A stretch of DNA of 7,400 nt from Bacillota bacterium (GTDB lineage: Bacteria; Bacillota; UBA4882; UBA10575): NCBI GenBank assembly GCA_003511465.1, contig DOID01000135.1:5984-13383 (forward strand), read 5' to 3'. A model generated the notes under the pieces. The model searched no databases. It was not told where the DNA came from and saw nothing but the letters and a program-made list of their open reading frames with translations. The translations under genes were made by a program, and so were the position numbers. Positions 1 to 6,551 of this stretch are shown here, one piece after another (position 1 is the stretch's first letter; each line of letters opens with the position of its first letter).

Positions 1-1245
1 AGCGCATTTTTGCGGATCTTTCCTCACGAATTAACCCCTGTTCCCTGGTGTGCGGAAGGATTTTATCTTCCCAAAGGTTTTAAAGCTTCTAAACATCCTT
101 TTTACTACGCCGGCCTCTATTATCTGCAGGACCCCAGTGCTATGCTGCCGGTGGTGGCGCTCGCGCCACAGCGGGGAGAGCGAATTCTGGATCTTTGTTC
201 GGCGCCGGGGGGAAAAGCGACCCAGATCGGCGCCGCGACCAACGACCAAAGTTTTGTTTTAATGAACGACATTAACCCAAAGCGCACCAAAGCACTCCTC
301 AAAAACGTTGAGAATTTTGGGCTGAAGAACTTTGTGGTCACCAATAATCAACCACAGGAATTAGCGGCAGCTTTTCCAGGATATTTTGACCGGGTGTTAA
401 TCGATGCCCCTTGTTCGGGGGAAGGGATGTTCCGCCGGGAACCAAGGCTCCTCATCGCTTGGCGTCGTGATTATCATCCGAAAATTTGCGTACCGCTACA
501 GGCCGACTTATTGCATTCCGCCGCGCAGTTGGTCGCCCCCGGCGGACGGATCGTCTATTCCACTTGTACCTTTTCGCCGGAGGAGAATGAACGGCAGGTT
601 AGAACTTTTTTAGCGCAGCATCCGGAATTTCATTTGGGTACCATCAACCTGGAAGGAGTAAGTCCAGGGCGGGGGGAGTGGGCCGACGATCCCACTTTAC
701 AGCAGACCGGGCGAATCTGGCCCCACCTATCTCGAGGTGAAGGGCAGTTCGCCGCTGTTCTGGAGAAAAAGGCCGCCGACGGCGGGGAACCGCCGGTGCT
801 CTTTTCCGGGCGGGAACCCGATGCCAGCAGCTTGCAACCGTTTTGGGATTTCTGTAACGAAGTGGGGATTACACCCCCAACCGGTCGCTTTTGGCGGAAA
901 GAGGATGATTTACTGCTTTTACCCCCGGAGCTACCGGATCTAGCCGGATTAAATGTTATCCGTCTGGGCTTGTTTTTAGGAGAGTTACGTTATGATCGTT
1001 TTCGCCCGTCCCACCCGTTTGCTTTAGCTTTGGACAAGCAGGAGGCTGGGCGGCAATTGGAATTACCGCCGGACAGTATGGAAGTGCTCAAATACCTGAA
1101 GGGTGAGACTTTGATGGTGACGGAGGAGACCCCGGCGGGTAATGGTTGGATCTTAGTGACCACCGGCGGGTTTCCGCTGGGCTGGGCCAAACGAGTCGGG
1201 AACTTGGTAAAGAACCAGTACCCTCCGGCCTGGCGAATAAAGTAG
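1..1245 (+). CDS. RsmF/NOL1-NOP2-Sun family rRNA (or tRNA) m5C methyltransferase, 5'-truncated by the window edge
   Basis: This is an S-adenosylmethionine-dependent RNA 5-methylcytosine methyltransferase acting in the cytosol, most likely on 16S rRNA. The frame is open to base 1, and the TTG at 10 falls inside the conserved region ahead of PVPWCAEGFYLP, so the true start and roughly 40-50 residues probably lie to the left. Counting codons from base 1, the SAM-binding motif LDLCSAPGGKAT is at about residues 63-74. The motif IV DAPCSGEGMFR carries the product-release cysteine at about 138 (codon 412-414). The motif VI YSTCTFSPEENE carries the nucleophile cysteine at about 189. The C-terminal ~200 residues match the RsmF-type C-terminal extension (a first C-terminal domain plus a PUA-like RNA-binding end), finishing with the characteristic FPLGWAKRVGNLVKNQYP. 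All catalytic residues are present. The rRNA target is inferred from the family; other members of this superfamily modify tRNA, so no gene symbol is given. Confidence 0.93.
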   Translation, partial: SAFLRIFPHELTPVPWCAEGFYLPKGFKASKHPFYYAGLYYLQDPSAMLPVVALAPQRGERILDLCSAPGGKATQIGAATNDQSFVLMNDINPKRTKALLKNVENFGLKNFVVTNNQPQELAAAFPGYFDRVLIDAPCSGEGMFRREPRLLIAWRRDYHPKICVPLQADLLHSAAQLVAPGGRIVYSTCTFSPEENERQVRTFLAQHPEFHLGTINLEGVSPGRGEWADDPTLQQTGRIWPHLSRGEGQFAAVLEKKAADGGEPPVLFSGREPDASSLQPFWDFCNEVGITPPTGRFWRKEDDLLLLPPELPDLAGLNVIRLGLFLGELRYDRFRPSHPFALALDKQEAGRQLELPPDSMEVLKYLKGETLMVTEETPAGNGWILVTTGGFPLGWAKRVGNLVKNQYPPAWRIK

Positions 1246-1250
1246 GAGGT
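1244..1250 (+). promoter_or_regulatory. Ribosome binding site of the rsuA-type gene, overlapping the upstream stop codon
   Basis: AGGAGGT begins inside the TAG stop (1243-1245) of the methyltransferase and lies 4 nt ahead of the ATG at 1255. This is a near-perfect Shine-Dalgarno sequence on the short side for spacing. The overlap suggests that ribosomes finishing the first gene reinitiate on the second. Confidence 0.8.
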
Positions 1251-1254
1251 TGGG

Positions 1255-1977
1255 ATGACGCAGCGGCAACGTCTTGACAAGTTTCTGGCCCATATGCGGT
1301 TTGGCACGCGACGAGAAGTAAAAACACTGGTCCGCGCAGGCCGAGTTACCATTAATGGGAAAGTGGCAACCAGTAGTGATCTTTCGCTCTGTCCCGACCG
1401 GGATGTGGTGGCGGTTGACGGTCAGCCCGTAAAGTATCAGGAGTATTTCTATTTGATGTTGAATAAACCGGCTGGTTATCTAACGGCGACGAAAGACCGG
1501 TTGGCGCCGACCGTCCTTGATCTGGTGCCGGAAGAATGGAGGGTGAAGGATTTAGCGCCGGTGGGAAGGCTAGATAAGGATACTGAAGGGTTGCTCCTCT
1601 TAACTACCGACGGTCCTTTGACTCACCGTTTGCTCTCGCCAACTTGGGAGACGCCTAAGACTTATTTTCTCCGGATTGATGGAGAACCCACCGACGAAGA
1701 ACTCAAAACACTGGCGTGCGGGGTGGTTTTGGATGACGGATACCGGACGCGACCGGCGGAGGTAAAGCTCCTGACGACCGGTCCGGAGTGGGAATTGGTC
1801 TTAACGATTTGTGAAGGTAAATTTCACCAGGTAAAAAGGATGCTTCAGGCTGTGGGGAAACAGGTTACATATCTTCAGCGAAGATCGATGGGAACCCTAA
1901 GCTTAGATCCGGGCCTTGCTTTGGGGGAGTGTCGTCCATTGACCGCGGAAGAGATCAATGGGCTTAAAGGGAGGTAA
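1255..1977 (+). CDS. rsuA: RsuA-type 16S rRNA pseudouridine synthase
   Basis: This enzyme isomerises a uridine in small-subunit rRNA (U516 in E. coli RsuA) to pseudouridine. At 240 residues it has the usual length. An N-terminal S4 RNA-binding domain spans about residues 3-60 (RLDKFLAHMRFGTRREVKTL...RVTINGK). The RsuA/RluB/E/F catalytic domain follows, with LNKPAGYLTATKD at 69-81, PTVLDL at 85-90, and GRLDKDTEGLLLLTTDG at 104-120. In that last motif Asp107 is the expected catalytic aspartate. The C-terminal EGKFHQVKRML motif is also intact. The form ATKD..PTVLDL favours the RsuA/YtzG branch over RluB, but a large-subunit target cannot be excluded. The ATG at 1255 is supported by AGGAGGT. It follows the methyltransferase by 9 bp, so the two form a ribosomal-RNA-modification pair. 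Confidence 0.9.
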   Translation: MTQRQRLDKFLAHMRFGTRREVKTLVRAGRVTINGKVATSSDLSLCPDRDVVAVDGQPVKYQEYFYLMLNKPAGYLTATKDRLAPTVLDLVPEEWRVKDLAPVGRLDKDTEGLLLLTTDGPLTHRLLSPTWETPKTYFLRIDGEPTDEELKTLACGVVLDDGYRTRPAEVKLLTTGPEWELVLTICEGKFHQVKRMLQAVGKQVTYLQRRSMGTLSLDPGLALGECRPLTAEEINGLKGR

Positions 1978-1993
1978 GAGGATGCTCCGATAA
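1965..1993 (+). promoter_or_regulatory. Candidate sigma-28/sigma-D (motility) promoter ahead of the chemoreceptor gene
   Basis: TAAA (1965-1968) is followed after 17 nt by TCCGATAA (1986-1993). The sigma-28/sigma-D consensus is TAAA-N15-GCCGATAA/T, so the -10 matches 7 of 8 bases and the -35 core is exact, but the spacer is 2 nt longer than ideal. The -35 lies in the last codons of the rsuA-type gene. Transcription would begin near base 2000, about 55 nt ahead of the chemoreceptor start. No comparable TTGACA/TATAAT pair was found in the gap. A motility sigma promoter is what is expected for a chemoreceptor, but the spacing keeps this tentative. Confidence 0.38.
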
Positions 1994-2040
1994 TAATTAT
2001 GGATAATGGGTTAATTATGTTTGGAAGATTCGTTTGTGGA

Positions 2041-2046
2041 AAGGGG
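2041..2046 (+). promoter_or_regulatory. Ribosome binding site supporting the chemoreceptor ATG at 2057
   Basis: AAGGGG (within GGAAAGGGG, 2038-2046) sits 10 nt ahead of the ATG at 2057. A second candidate, AAGGAG at 2085-2090, lies 11 nt ahead of an in-frame ATG at 2102. The start is therefore ambiguous by 15 residues; both versions keep the whole transmembrane and sensor region. Confidence 0.55.
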
Positions 2047-2056
2047 ATGGTAAGCG

Positions 2057-4213
2057 ATGGGAAATATGCAGATTAGTGCGCAGCAAGGAGTCTTCAAACT
2101 TATGGATCGACTGTTTGGCAAGATCATGAAGGGTTTCTCATTTAAACGGAAACTGCTCTTCTTTTTCTTGTTGATCTCTTTAGGACCAATGTTGATCATT
2201 GGTACCATTGTCTATTCCAGTTCCAGAATGGCGATTACCAATAAAATAACTGATTATTCCATTGACGGGCTGACCAAGAGTAAGCAACATATGGAGTTGG
2301 TGATCAAAAAATACGAAGATCTTTCGTATAATTTTATTACCGTTGCCGATGTCAACAGACTGTTTACGGGGATGGCGATGGGTGAAGGTTTCGAACGGAT
2401 TACAGCCATTAACGAACTGAAGAACTACCTATCCAGTATACACTATGCCGATGACAATCTGGTGACGATCCGGTTTTCCTGTCCCGATGGGATCAGTATG
2501 AACATTGGGAAGGAGTTAACGTCGTTACTGAGTACGGTTTTTCCGGAAGAAGAGAACAACGAGGTAGTTAGGAAAGCGCAAGGAAGGATTGTCTGGTTTC
2601 CGCCTGTCAAGAGCGACGCGGCCCATGAAGAACACCTAATTGTAATGGGTAGAATGATTAGAAACCCTAGTACCGGGCAAAACCTGGGTAATGTCTTTTT
2701 CTTTATAGATGAGGCTGGAATTGACCAGATGCTAAACGAATATCTTTATCGGGTTGGTGGGATCACGGAGCGCGGTATACAAGTAAGCTATACGGTATTG
2801 ATCGACGAGGACGGACGGATTATTTCTAGTCCGGCTAAAGATGAGCTTAACCAGAATGTCTTTGACCTCATTAAAAAGGAAAAACAACTGCAGGCGTTGA
2901 TGAATGAAGAAGCAGGGGAAGGAGAATTAGCGTCGAGCTTCACTGATCATTTTGGTGAAAAAGAGGTGCAAATCACCTATGAAAAAATCAATGACCAATG
3001 GTCGTTGTTGGGGGTGGCACCAACTTCCTACCTGTATCAAGAGACACGCCTGGTTGGGCTGGTTACTCTAATTTTAGTATTAATCTCAGGGGTAAGTGCG
3101 GTCTTGATCTCATTGTATGTTTCTATTACGATCTCTCGTTTTCTGGAGAATGTCGTCCATGGGATGGAGAAGATGGAGGATGGGGATTTAACGACCAGAG
3201 TAGTGCTGGAAACCAATGATGAGCTGGGTGTTCTGGGTGCTGGTTTTAACCGGATGGTAGAAAAGGTCTCCGATTTACTGGTGTCGACCAAAGAAGCGAT
3301 TAATGATGTTAAAATCCGAAGCGGAGTGGTGGAACGGAATTCGGAGCAATCGGCGCAAGCGGCGGTGGATGTGGCTACCGCTATGGAACAGATTAGTAGA
3401 GGGACACAAGAGCAGACCACGGAAGCGGAAAAGACATCAAAAATGATGTCGCAATTAGCTTTCTTGATCGATGATACGGTGGGGAAAGCCGGCGAAGTTG
3501 AAGAGATTACCAGCTCGACCCGGTCGTTAGGTGTTAATACCCAGGAAGCGATCAAAACGTTAATTGAGAAAGCGAAGCAAGCCGACGAAATAACCCATGC
3601 TTTTGTCGATAATATCGATCAGTTAGATAACAGCGCCCAACAAATTAGCCAAATCACGGAAGCGATTACCACAATTGCTGAACAAACTAATCTGCTCGCA
3701 TTGAACGCGGCGATCGAGGCAGCCCGCGCCGGAGAAGCCGGACGTGGCTTTGCCGTGGTAGCGGATGAAGTGAATAAATTAGCATCCCAGACCCAAGAGG
3801 CGGCGCGGATGATTGAAGGGATTCTGCAAACGATCGGAAAGCAAACGCAATTATCTAAAAAAACGGCTGAACAGGTCTATCAGGTAGTGGATGAACAAAA
3901 TTCGGCCGTCGACCTAACGAAGCAGGCCTTCAGTGAGGTTATACGCGCTATGGATAATGTGGTCACACGGATGAGTGGAATGACGGGGAATATCGGATCG
4001 ATTAACACGCTTAAAGAGGAGACGGTGCAGGCGGTCCTTAATATCGGCGCCATCTCCGAGGAGACTGCCGCTTCCGCCGAAGAGGTTTCCGCCTCGGCCG
4101 AAGAGCAGACTGGGATGGCTGAGACGGCAAAACAAATGGCCGAAGCATTAAATACAATGGCAGAAAGGTTGGTTGAAACGATTAGTCATTTCGTATTTGA
4201 AAGCCAAGAATAA
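2057..4213 (+). CDS. Methyl-accepting chemotaxis protein with extracytoplasmic Cache-like sensor
   Basis: This is a transmembrane chemoreceptor that controls the CheA kinase through CheW. In its 718 residues it has a short basic cytoplasmic lead (about 1-32) and TM1 at about 33-55. An extracytoplasmic sensor of about 270 residues (57-325) follows, then TM2 at about 333-357, a HAMP linker at about 358-410, and a long coiled-coil signalling domain to the end. The invariant hairpin tip EQTNLLALNAAIEAARAGE is at 542-560, followed by GRGFAVVADEV. About 150 residues flank the tip on each side, in keeping with a 44-heptad receptor (inferred). Glu/Gln pairs suited to methylation are seen in ISEETAASAEEVSASAEEQ (666-684). 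No C-terminal CheR-docking pentapeptide is seen. The TM1/sensor style (LLISLGPMLIIG..., IKKYEDLSYNF) resembles the double-Cache sensors of YesM-type histidine kinases, often linked to sugar sensing. The ligand is unknown; the adjacent uxaC suggests uronates, by inference only. Confidence 0.95.
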   Translation: MGNMQISAQQGVFKLMDRLFGKIMKGFSFKRKLLFFFLLISLGPMLIIGTIVYSSSRMAITNKITDYSIDGLTKSKQHMELVIKKYEDLSYNFITVADVNRLFTGMAMGEGFERITAINELKNYLSSIHYADDNLVTIRFSCPDGISMNIGKELTSLLSTVFPEEENNEVVRKAQGRIVWFPPVKSDAAHEEHLIVMGRMIRNPSTGQNLGNVFFFIDEAGIDQMLNEYLYRVGGITERGIQVSYTVLIDEDGRIISSPAKDELNQNVFDLIKKEKQLQALMNEEAGEGELASSFTDHFGEKEVQITYEKINDQWSLLGVAPTSYLYQETRLVGLVTLILVLISGVSAVLISLYVSITISRFLENVVHGMEKMEDGDLTTRVVLETNDELGVLGAGFNRMVEKVSDLLVSTKEAINDVKIRSGVVERNSEQSAQAAVDVATAMEQISRGTQEQTTEAEKTSKMMSQLAFLIDDTVGKAGEVEEITSSTRSLGVNTQEAIKTLIEKAKQADEITHAFVDNIDQLDNSAQQISQITEAITTIAEQTNLLALNAAIEAARAGEAGRGFAVVADEVNKLASQTQEAARMIEGILQTIGKQTQLSKKTAEQVYQVVDEQNSAVDLTKQAFSEVIRAMDNVVTRMSGMTGNIGSINTLKEETVQAVLNIGAISEETAASAEEVSASAEEQTGMAETAKQMAEALNTMAERLVETISHFVFESQE

Positions 4214-4220
4214 ACATGTT

Positions 4221-4227
4221 AAAGGGG
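4221..4227 (+). promoter_or_regulatory. Ribosome binding site that fixes the uxaC start
   Basis: AAAGGGG lies 8 nt ahead of the ATG at 4236. It decides against the longer in-frame start at 4173, which lies within the chemoreceptor gene. Confidence 0.75.
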
Positions 4228-4235
4228 ACTTACTG

Positions 4236-5642
4236 ATGAAATCTTTTATCCACGATGATTTCCTACTCGATAATCAAGTGGCGCAAGAACTTTACCATCG
4301 ATATGCCGAAAAAATGCCGATCATTGATTACCATTGTCATTTGAGCCCGCAAGAGATCGCGGAAAATAAACAATACCGGAATATTACCGAAATATGGCTT
4401 GGCGGGGATCACTACAAATGGCGGGCCATGCGAGCTAATGGCATTGAGGAAAAATACATTACCGGCTCAGCTACGGATCGGGAGAAATTCGATAAATGGG
4501 CGGAAACCATGCCCAAATGTATCGGGAATCCTTTGTACCATTGGACCCATCTGGAGCTGAAAAGATACTTCGACCTTGATCAACTCCTAAGCCCCGCGAC
4601 GGCGGACGCGATTTGGCACCACTGTAATGGGTTGTTACAAAAAGAGGAGTTCCGCGCACGAGGTTTAATTGAACGTTCGAATGTTAAGGTGATCTGCACG
4701 ACGGATGATCCCACGGATTCTCTGGAGTATCATCAGGCTTTAGCAAAGGACCCTGAGTTTAAAGTCAAAGTTCTTCCTGCTTGGCGTCCGGACAAAGGAT
4801 ATTATATTGAACGGCCGGATTTTGCCGCTTGGTTGGCGAAGCTAGCTACGGTAACGGGGAAAACCATTGGGACTTTTACGGATTTAACATCCGCTTTACA
4901 AGCAAGGATCGATTTTTTCCATGAAGTTGGTTGCCGGGTCTCTGATCATGCTTTAGATCCTATAGTTTACCGGGCGGGAACGGAAGCAGAAGCGGGCGCC
5001 GCCTTCCAAAAAGCCCTCCAAGGGCAAAGCTTAAGCCCTGATGAGATTGCCACGTATAAAACCCAAATTCTGCTTTTCCTAGGGCGGGCTTACGCCGAAA
5101 AAGGGTGGGTCATGCAGTTGCACATGAATACGATCCGGAATAACAGTCTCCGCATGTTTAAATTGATCGGCCCGGACAGCGGCTTCGACGCGATGGGCGA
5201 TTATCACCTGGCCGGGTCGTTAATTGGTTTCCTGGATCGGTTGGATCAAACTGACGAGGTGCCGAAGACTATTCTCTACTCGTTGAATCCAACCAATAAT
5301 GAACTGCTGGCTTCCATCGCCGGTTCCTTCCAAGGCGGTGGGATCCCCGGAAAGATCCAACTTGGTTCCGGGTGGTGGTTTAATGACCAGATGGATGGGA
5401 TGAAGCGACAGTTGGTTGCCCTGGCCAACATCGGTCTTTTAAGCCGATTTGTCGGAATGCTGACCGACTCCCGCAGTTTTCTTTCCTATACCAGGCATGA
5501 ATACTTTCGGCGGTTGCTCTGTAACCTACTGGGAGAGGCTGTAGCGAAAGGAGAAGTCCCCCATGATCTGGGTTTAATCGGGGGGATGGTGGAGGATATT
5601 TGTTATCATAACGCTGTTCGCTACTTCGGGTTTGAACTGTGA
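4236..5642 (+). CDS. uxaC: Uronate isomerase (glucuronate/galacturonate isomerase)
   Basis: It interconverts D-glucuronate with D-fructuronate and D-galacturonate with D-tagaturonate, the first cytosolic step in breaking down pectin- and xylan-derived uronic acids. From the ATG at 4236 it has 468 residues, the usual UxaC length, and begins with the family-typical MKSFIHDDFLL. It is an amidohydrolase-superfamily barrel protein. The metal-binding HxH is His33-x-His35 in DYHCHLSPQEIAEN. Other family blocks are CTTDDPTDSLEYH (154-166), QLHMNTIRNNS (295-305), LNPTNNELLASIAGSFQ (350-366), and LGSGWWFNDQMDGM (376-389). The last block is MLTDSRSFLSYTRHEYFRR (408-426). It is complete with no frameshift. 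It starts 22 bp after the chemoreceptor with no room for a normal separate promoter, so the two are probably co-transcribed. No other hexuronate genes (uxaA, uxaB, uxuA, kdgK or a transporter) are in the window, so the rest of the pathway must be elsewhere. Confidence 0.97.
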   Translation: MKSFIHDDFLLDNQVAQELYHRYAEKMPIIDYHCHLSPQEIAENKQYRNITEIWLGGDHYKWRAMRANGIEEKYITGSATDREKFDKWAETMPKCIGNPLYHWTHLELKRYFDLDQLLSPATADAIWHHCNGLLQKEEFRARGLIERSNVKVICTTDDPTDSLEYHQALAKDPEFKVKVLPAWRPDKGYYIERPDFAAWLAKLATVTGKTIGTFTDLTSALQARIDFFHEVGCRVSDHALDPIVYRAGTEAEAGAAFQKALQGQSLSPDEIATYKTQILLFLGRAYAEKGWVMQLHMNTIRNNSLRMFKLIGPDSGFDAMGDYHLAGSLIGFLDRLDQTDEVPKTILYSLNPTNNELLASIAGSFQGGGIPGKIQLGSGWWFNDQMDGMKRQLVALANIGLLSRFVGMLTDSRSFLSYTRHEYFRRLLCNLLGEAVAKGEVPHDLGLIGGMVEDICYHNAVRYFGFEL

Positions 5643-5671
5643 AGCGAAGGCCATCAAAGAAATTAAAAAAC

Positions 5672-5677
5672 AAAGGA
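5672..5677 (+). promoter_or_regulatory. Ribosome binding site favouring the ATG at 5688
   Basis: AAAGGA lies 10 nt ahead of the ATG at 5688. The in-frame TTG at 5679 is only 1 nt from this site and could not use it, so the ATG is preferred and the protein begins MDHKYDF. Confidence 0.6.
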
Positions 5678-5687
5678 TTTGGAACCG

Positions 5688-6527
5688 ATGGATCATAAAT
5701 ATGATTTTATCAAAAAATTACTACTAGGCTTGGCGCTGGGAATTGCTTCGATTACACCGGGGATTAGCGCAGGAGTTATCGCGGCGGCGGCCGGAATTTA
5801 TGAACCAGCGGTACGCGCTTTGGTCAATTTTCGAAAAGAATATCGGCAAAGCTTTCGCTTTCTGTTTCCGCTCGGCCTTGGCGTTGCCGCTGGGATTTTG
5901 CTGTTCAGCCGGGTGTGGCAGCAACTGATGTTTACCGCAGAATTCCGGGTTCTATATGTTTTCTTAGGGTTAGTGGCGGGGAGTATTCCCGCCCTCTTTA
6001 AAGAAGCCAACTGTCATGGTTTTCGTAAAAGATATCTAGGATCGACTCTGGTCGCCCTGGCCATTATTTTGTTTACCGGAAGGCTGATGGCCTGGTTTCC
6101 CCAATTCTCCGGTCGGGTGGAGCTGGATGTGGCCACTGTTCTCCTCTCCGGTGCGGTGCTGGCATTTGGTTCAATTATTCCGGGGATCAGCTCTTCTTTA
6201 ATCCTGATGTTTCTTGGGATTTATGAAAAATTGTTGGCCGCATTCATCCAGTTTGATCTAGGGACTCTAGCCGGAGTGGCGGTTGGGTTTGTCCTTGCCG
6301 CCTTACCACTACTGAAATTGGTTGATCTTCTTTTCCGTAAATACCGGGGTTTTGCCTACTATGGCGTGATCGGTATCCTGTTTGGTTCGATGGTGATGGT
6401 TTTCCCCGGTTTTCGTACCGGTATTACTTTAATTATGGATCTCCTCTTCTTTTTAGCCGCTGCTGTTCTTAGTTGGGCGTCGATGCGTTTGCAAAAAGGG
6501 CATAAGAAAACTCCTTCACTTAAGTGA
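5688..6527 (+). CDS. DUF368 family polytopic membrane protein (PopT-like polyprenyl-phosphate translocase)
   Basis: This is an integral membrane protein of 279 residues with about eight hydrophobic segments. It carries the two DUF368 signatures: GIASITPGISAGVIAAAAGI (residues 18-37, PGIS at 24-27) and FGSIIPGISSSLILMFLGI (160-178, PGIS at 165-168). Both are followed by YE, so the protein is an internal duplication. DUF368 proteins (PopT) have been reported to return undecaprenyl phosphate, the lipid carrier of cell-wall precursors, from the outer to the inner face of the membrane, a role shared with DedA-family UptA. That function is transferred from the family and not shown here. It lies 45 bp after uxaC on the same strand, with no promoter or terminator seen between them, so it is probably the last gene of the operon. 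Its functional link to uronate metabolism is not obvious. The stop codon falls inside the terminator stem. Confidence 0.9.
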   Translation: MDHKYDFIKKLLLGLALGIASITPGISAGVIAAAAGIYEPAVRALVNFRKEYRQSFRFLFPLGLGVAAGILLFSRVWQQLMFTAEFRVLYVFLGLVAGSIPALFKEANCHGFRKRYLGSTLVALAIILFTGRLMAWFPQFSGRVELDVATVLLSGAVLAFGSIIPGISSSLILMFLGIYEKLLAAFIQFDLGTLAGVAVGFVLAALPLLKLVDLLFRKYRGFAYYGVIGILFGSMVMVFPGFRTGITLIMDLLFFLAAAVLSWASMRLQKGHKKTPSLK

Positions 6528-6537
6528 AGGAGTTTTT
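6507..6537 (+). terminator. Bidirectional Rho-independent terminator between convergent genes
   Basis: A perfect palindrome runs from 6507 to 6536 with 15-bp arms centred between 6521 and 6522 (core CTCCTTCACTT / AAGTGAAGGAG). It ends in TTTTT at 6533-6537 on the + strand, and in TTTT (from AAAA at 6507-6510) when read on the - strand. It therefore suits both the DUF368 gene on the left and the zinc-ribbon gene on the right, which converge here. The TGA stop of the DUF368 gene (6525-6527) is within the right arm. The minus-strand T-tract is short, so termination may be stronger in the + direction. Confidence 0.88.
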
Positions 6538-6551
6538 AGTCAGTTTAGTGC

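Noticed and set aside
990..1352. A 120-codon - strand frame across the methyltransferase/rsuA junction
   Set aside because: It is antisense to two genes with clear conserved motifs and has no domain or ribosome binding site of its own.
1978..2056. Sigma-A promoter or terminator in the gap between the rsuA-type gene and the chemoreceptor
   Set aside because: GATAAT sequences occur (1989-1994, 2002-2007), but neither has a TTGACA-like box at 16-18 nt. No stem followed by a T-tract is present, so readthrough from the upstream pair remains possible.
3037..3555. A 172-codon open frame on the - strand inside the chemoreceptor gene
   Set aside because: It is antisense to a well-conserved coding region, has a low-complexity Ser/Thr-rich translation typical of the complement of coiled-coil codons, and no family resemblance.
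4050..4110. Repeated GCCGAAGAG units near the end of the chemoreceptor gene
   Set aside because: They encode the conserved SAEE repeats of the C-terminal methylation helix, so they reflect protein sequence and not a DNA repeat element.
4173..4235. A longer start for uxaC, adding 21 residues and overlapping the chemoreceptor gene
   Set aside because: The added residues (MKRLVISYLKAKNK...) do not resemble UxaC, there is no suitable ribosome binding site for 4173, and the ATG at 4236 has AAAGGGG at good spacing and gives the typical N-terminus and length.
5679..5687. TTG start for the DUF368 gene
   Set aside because: The only ribosome binding site, AAAGGA, is 1 nt from this TTG but 10 nt from the ATG at 5688.
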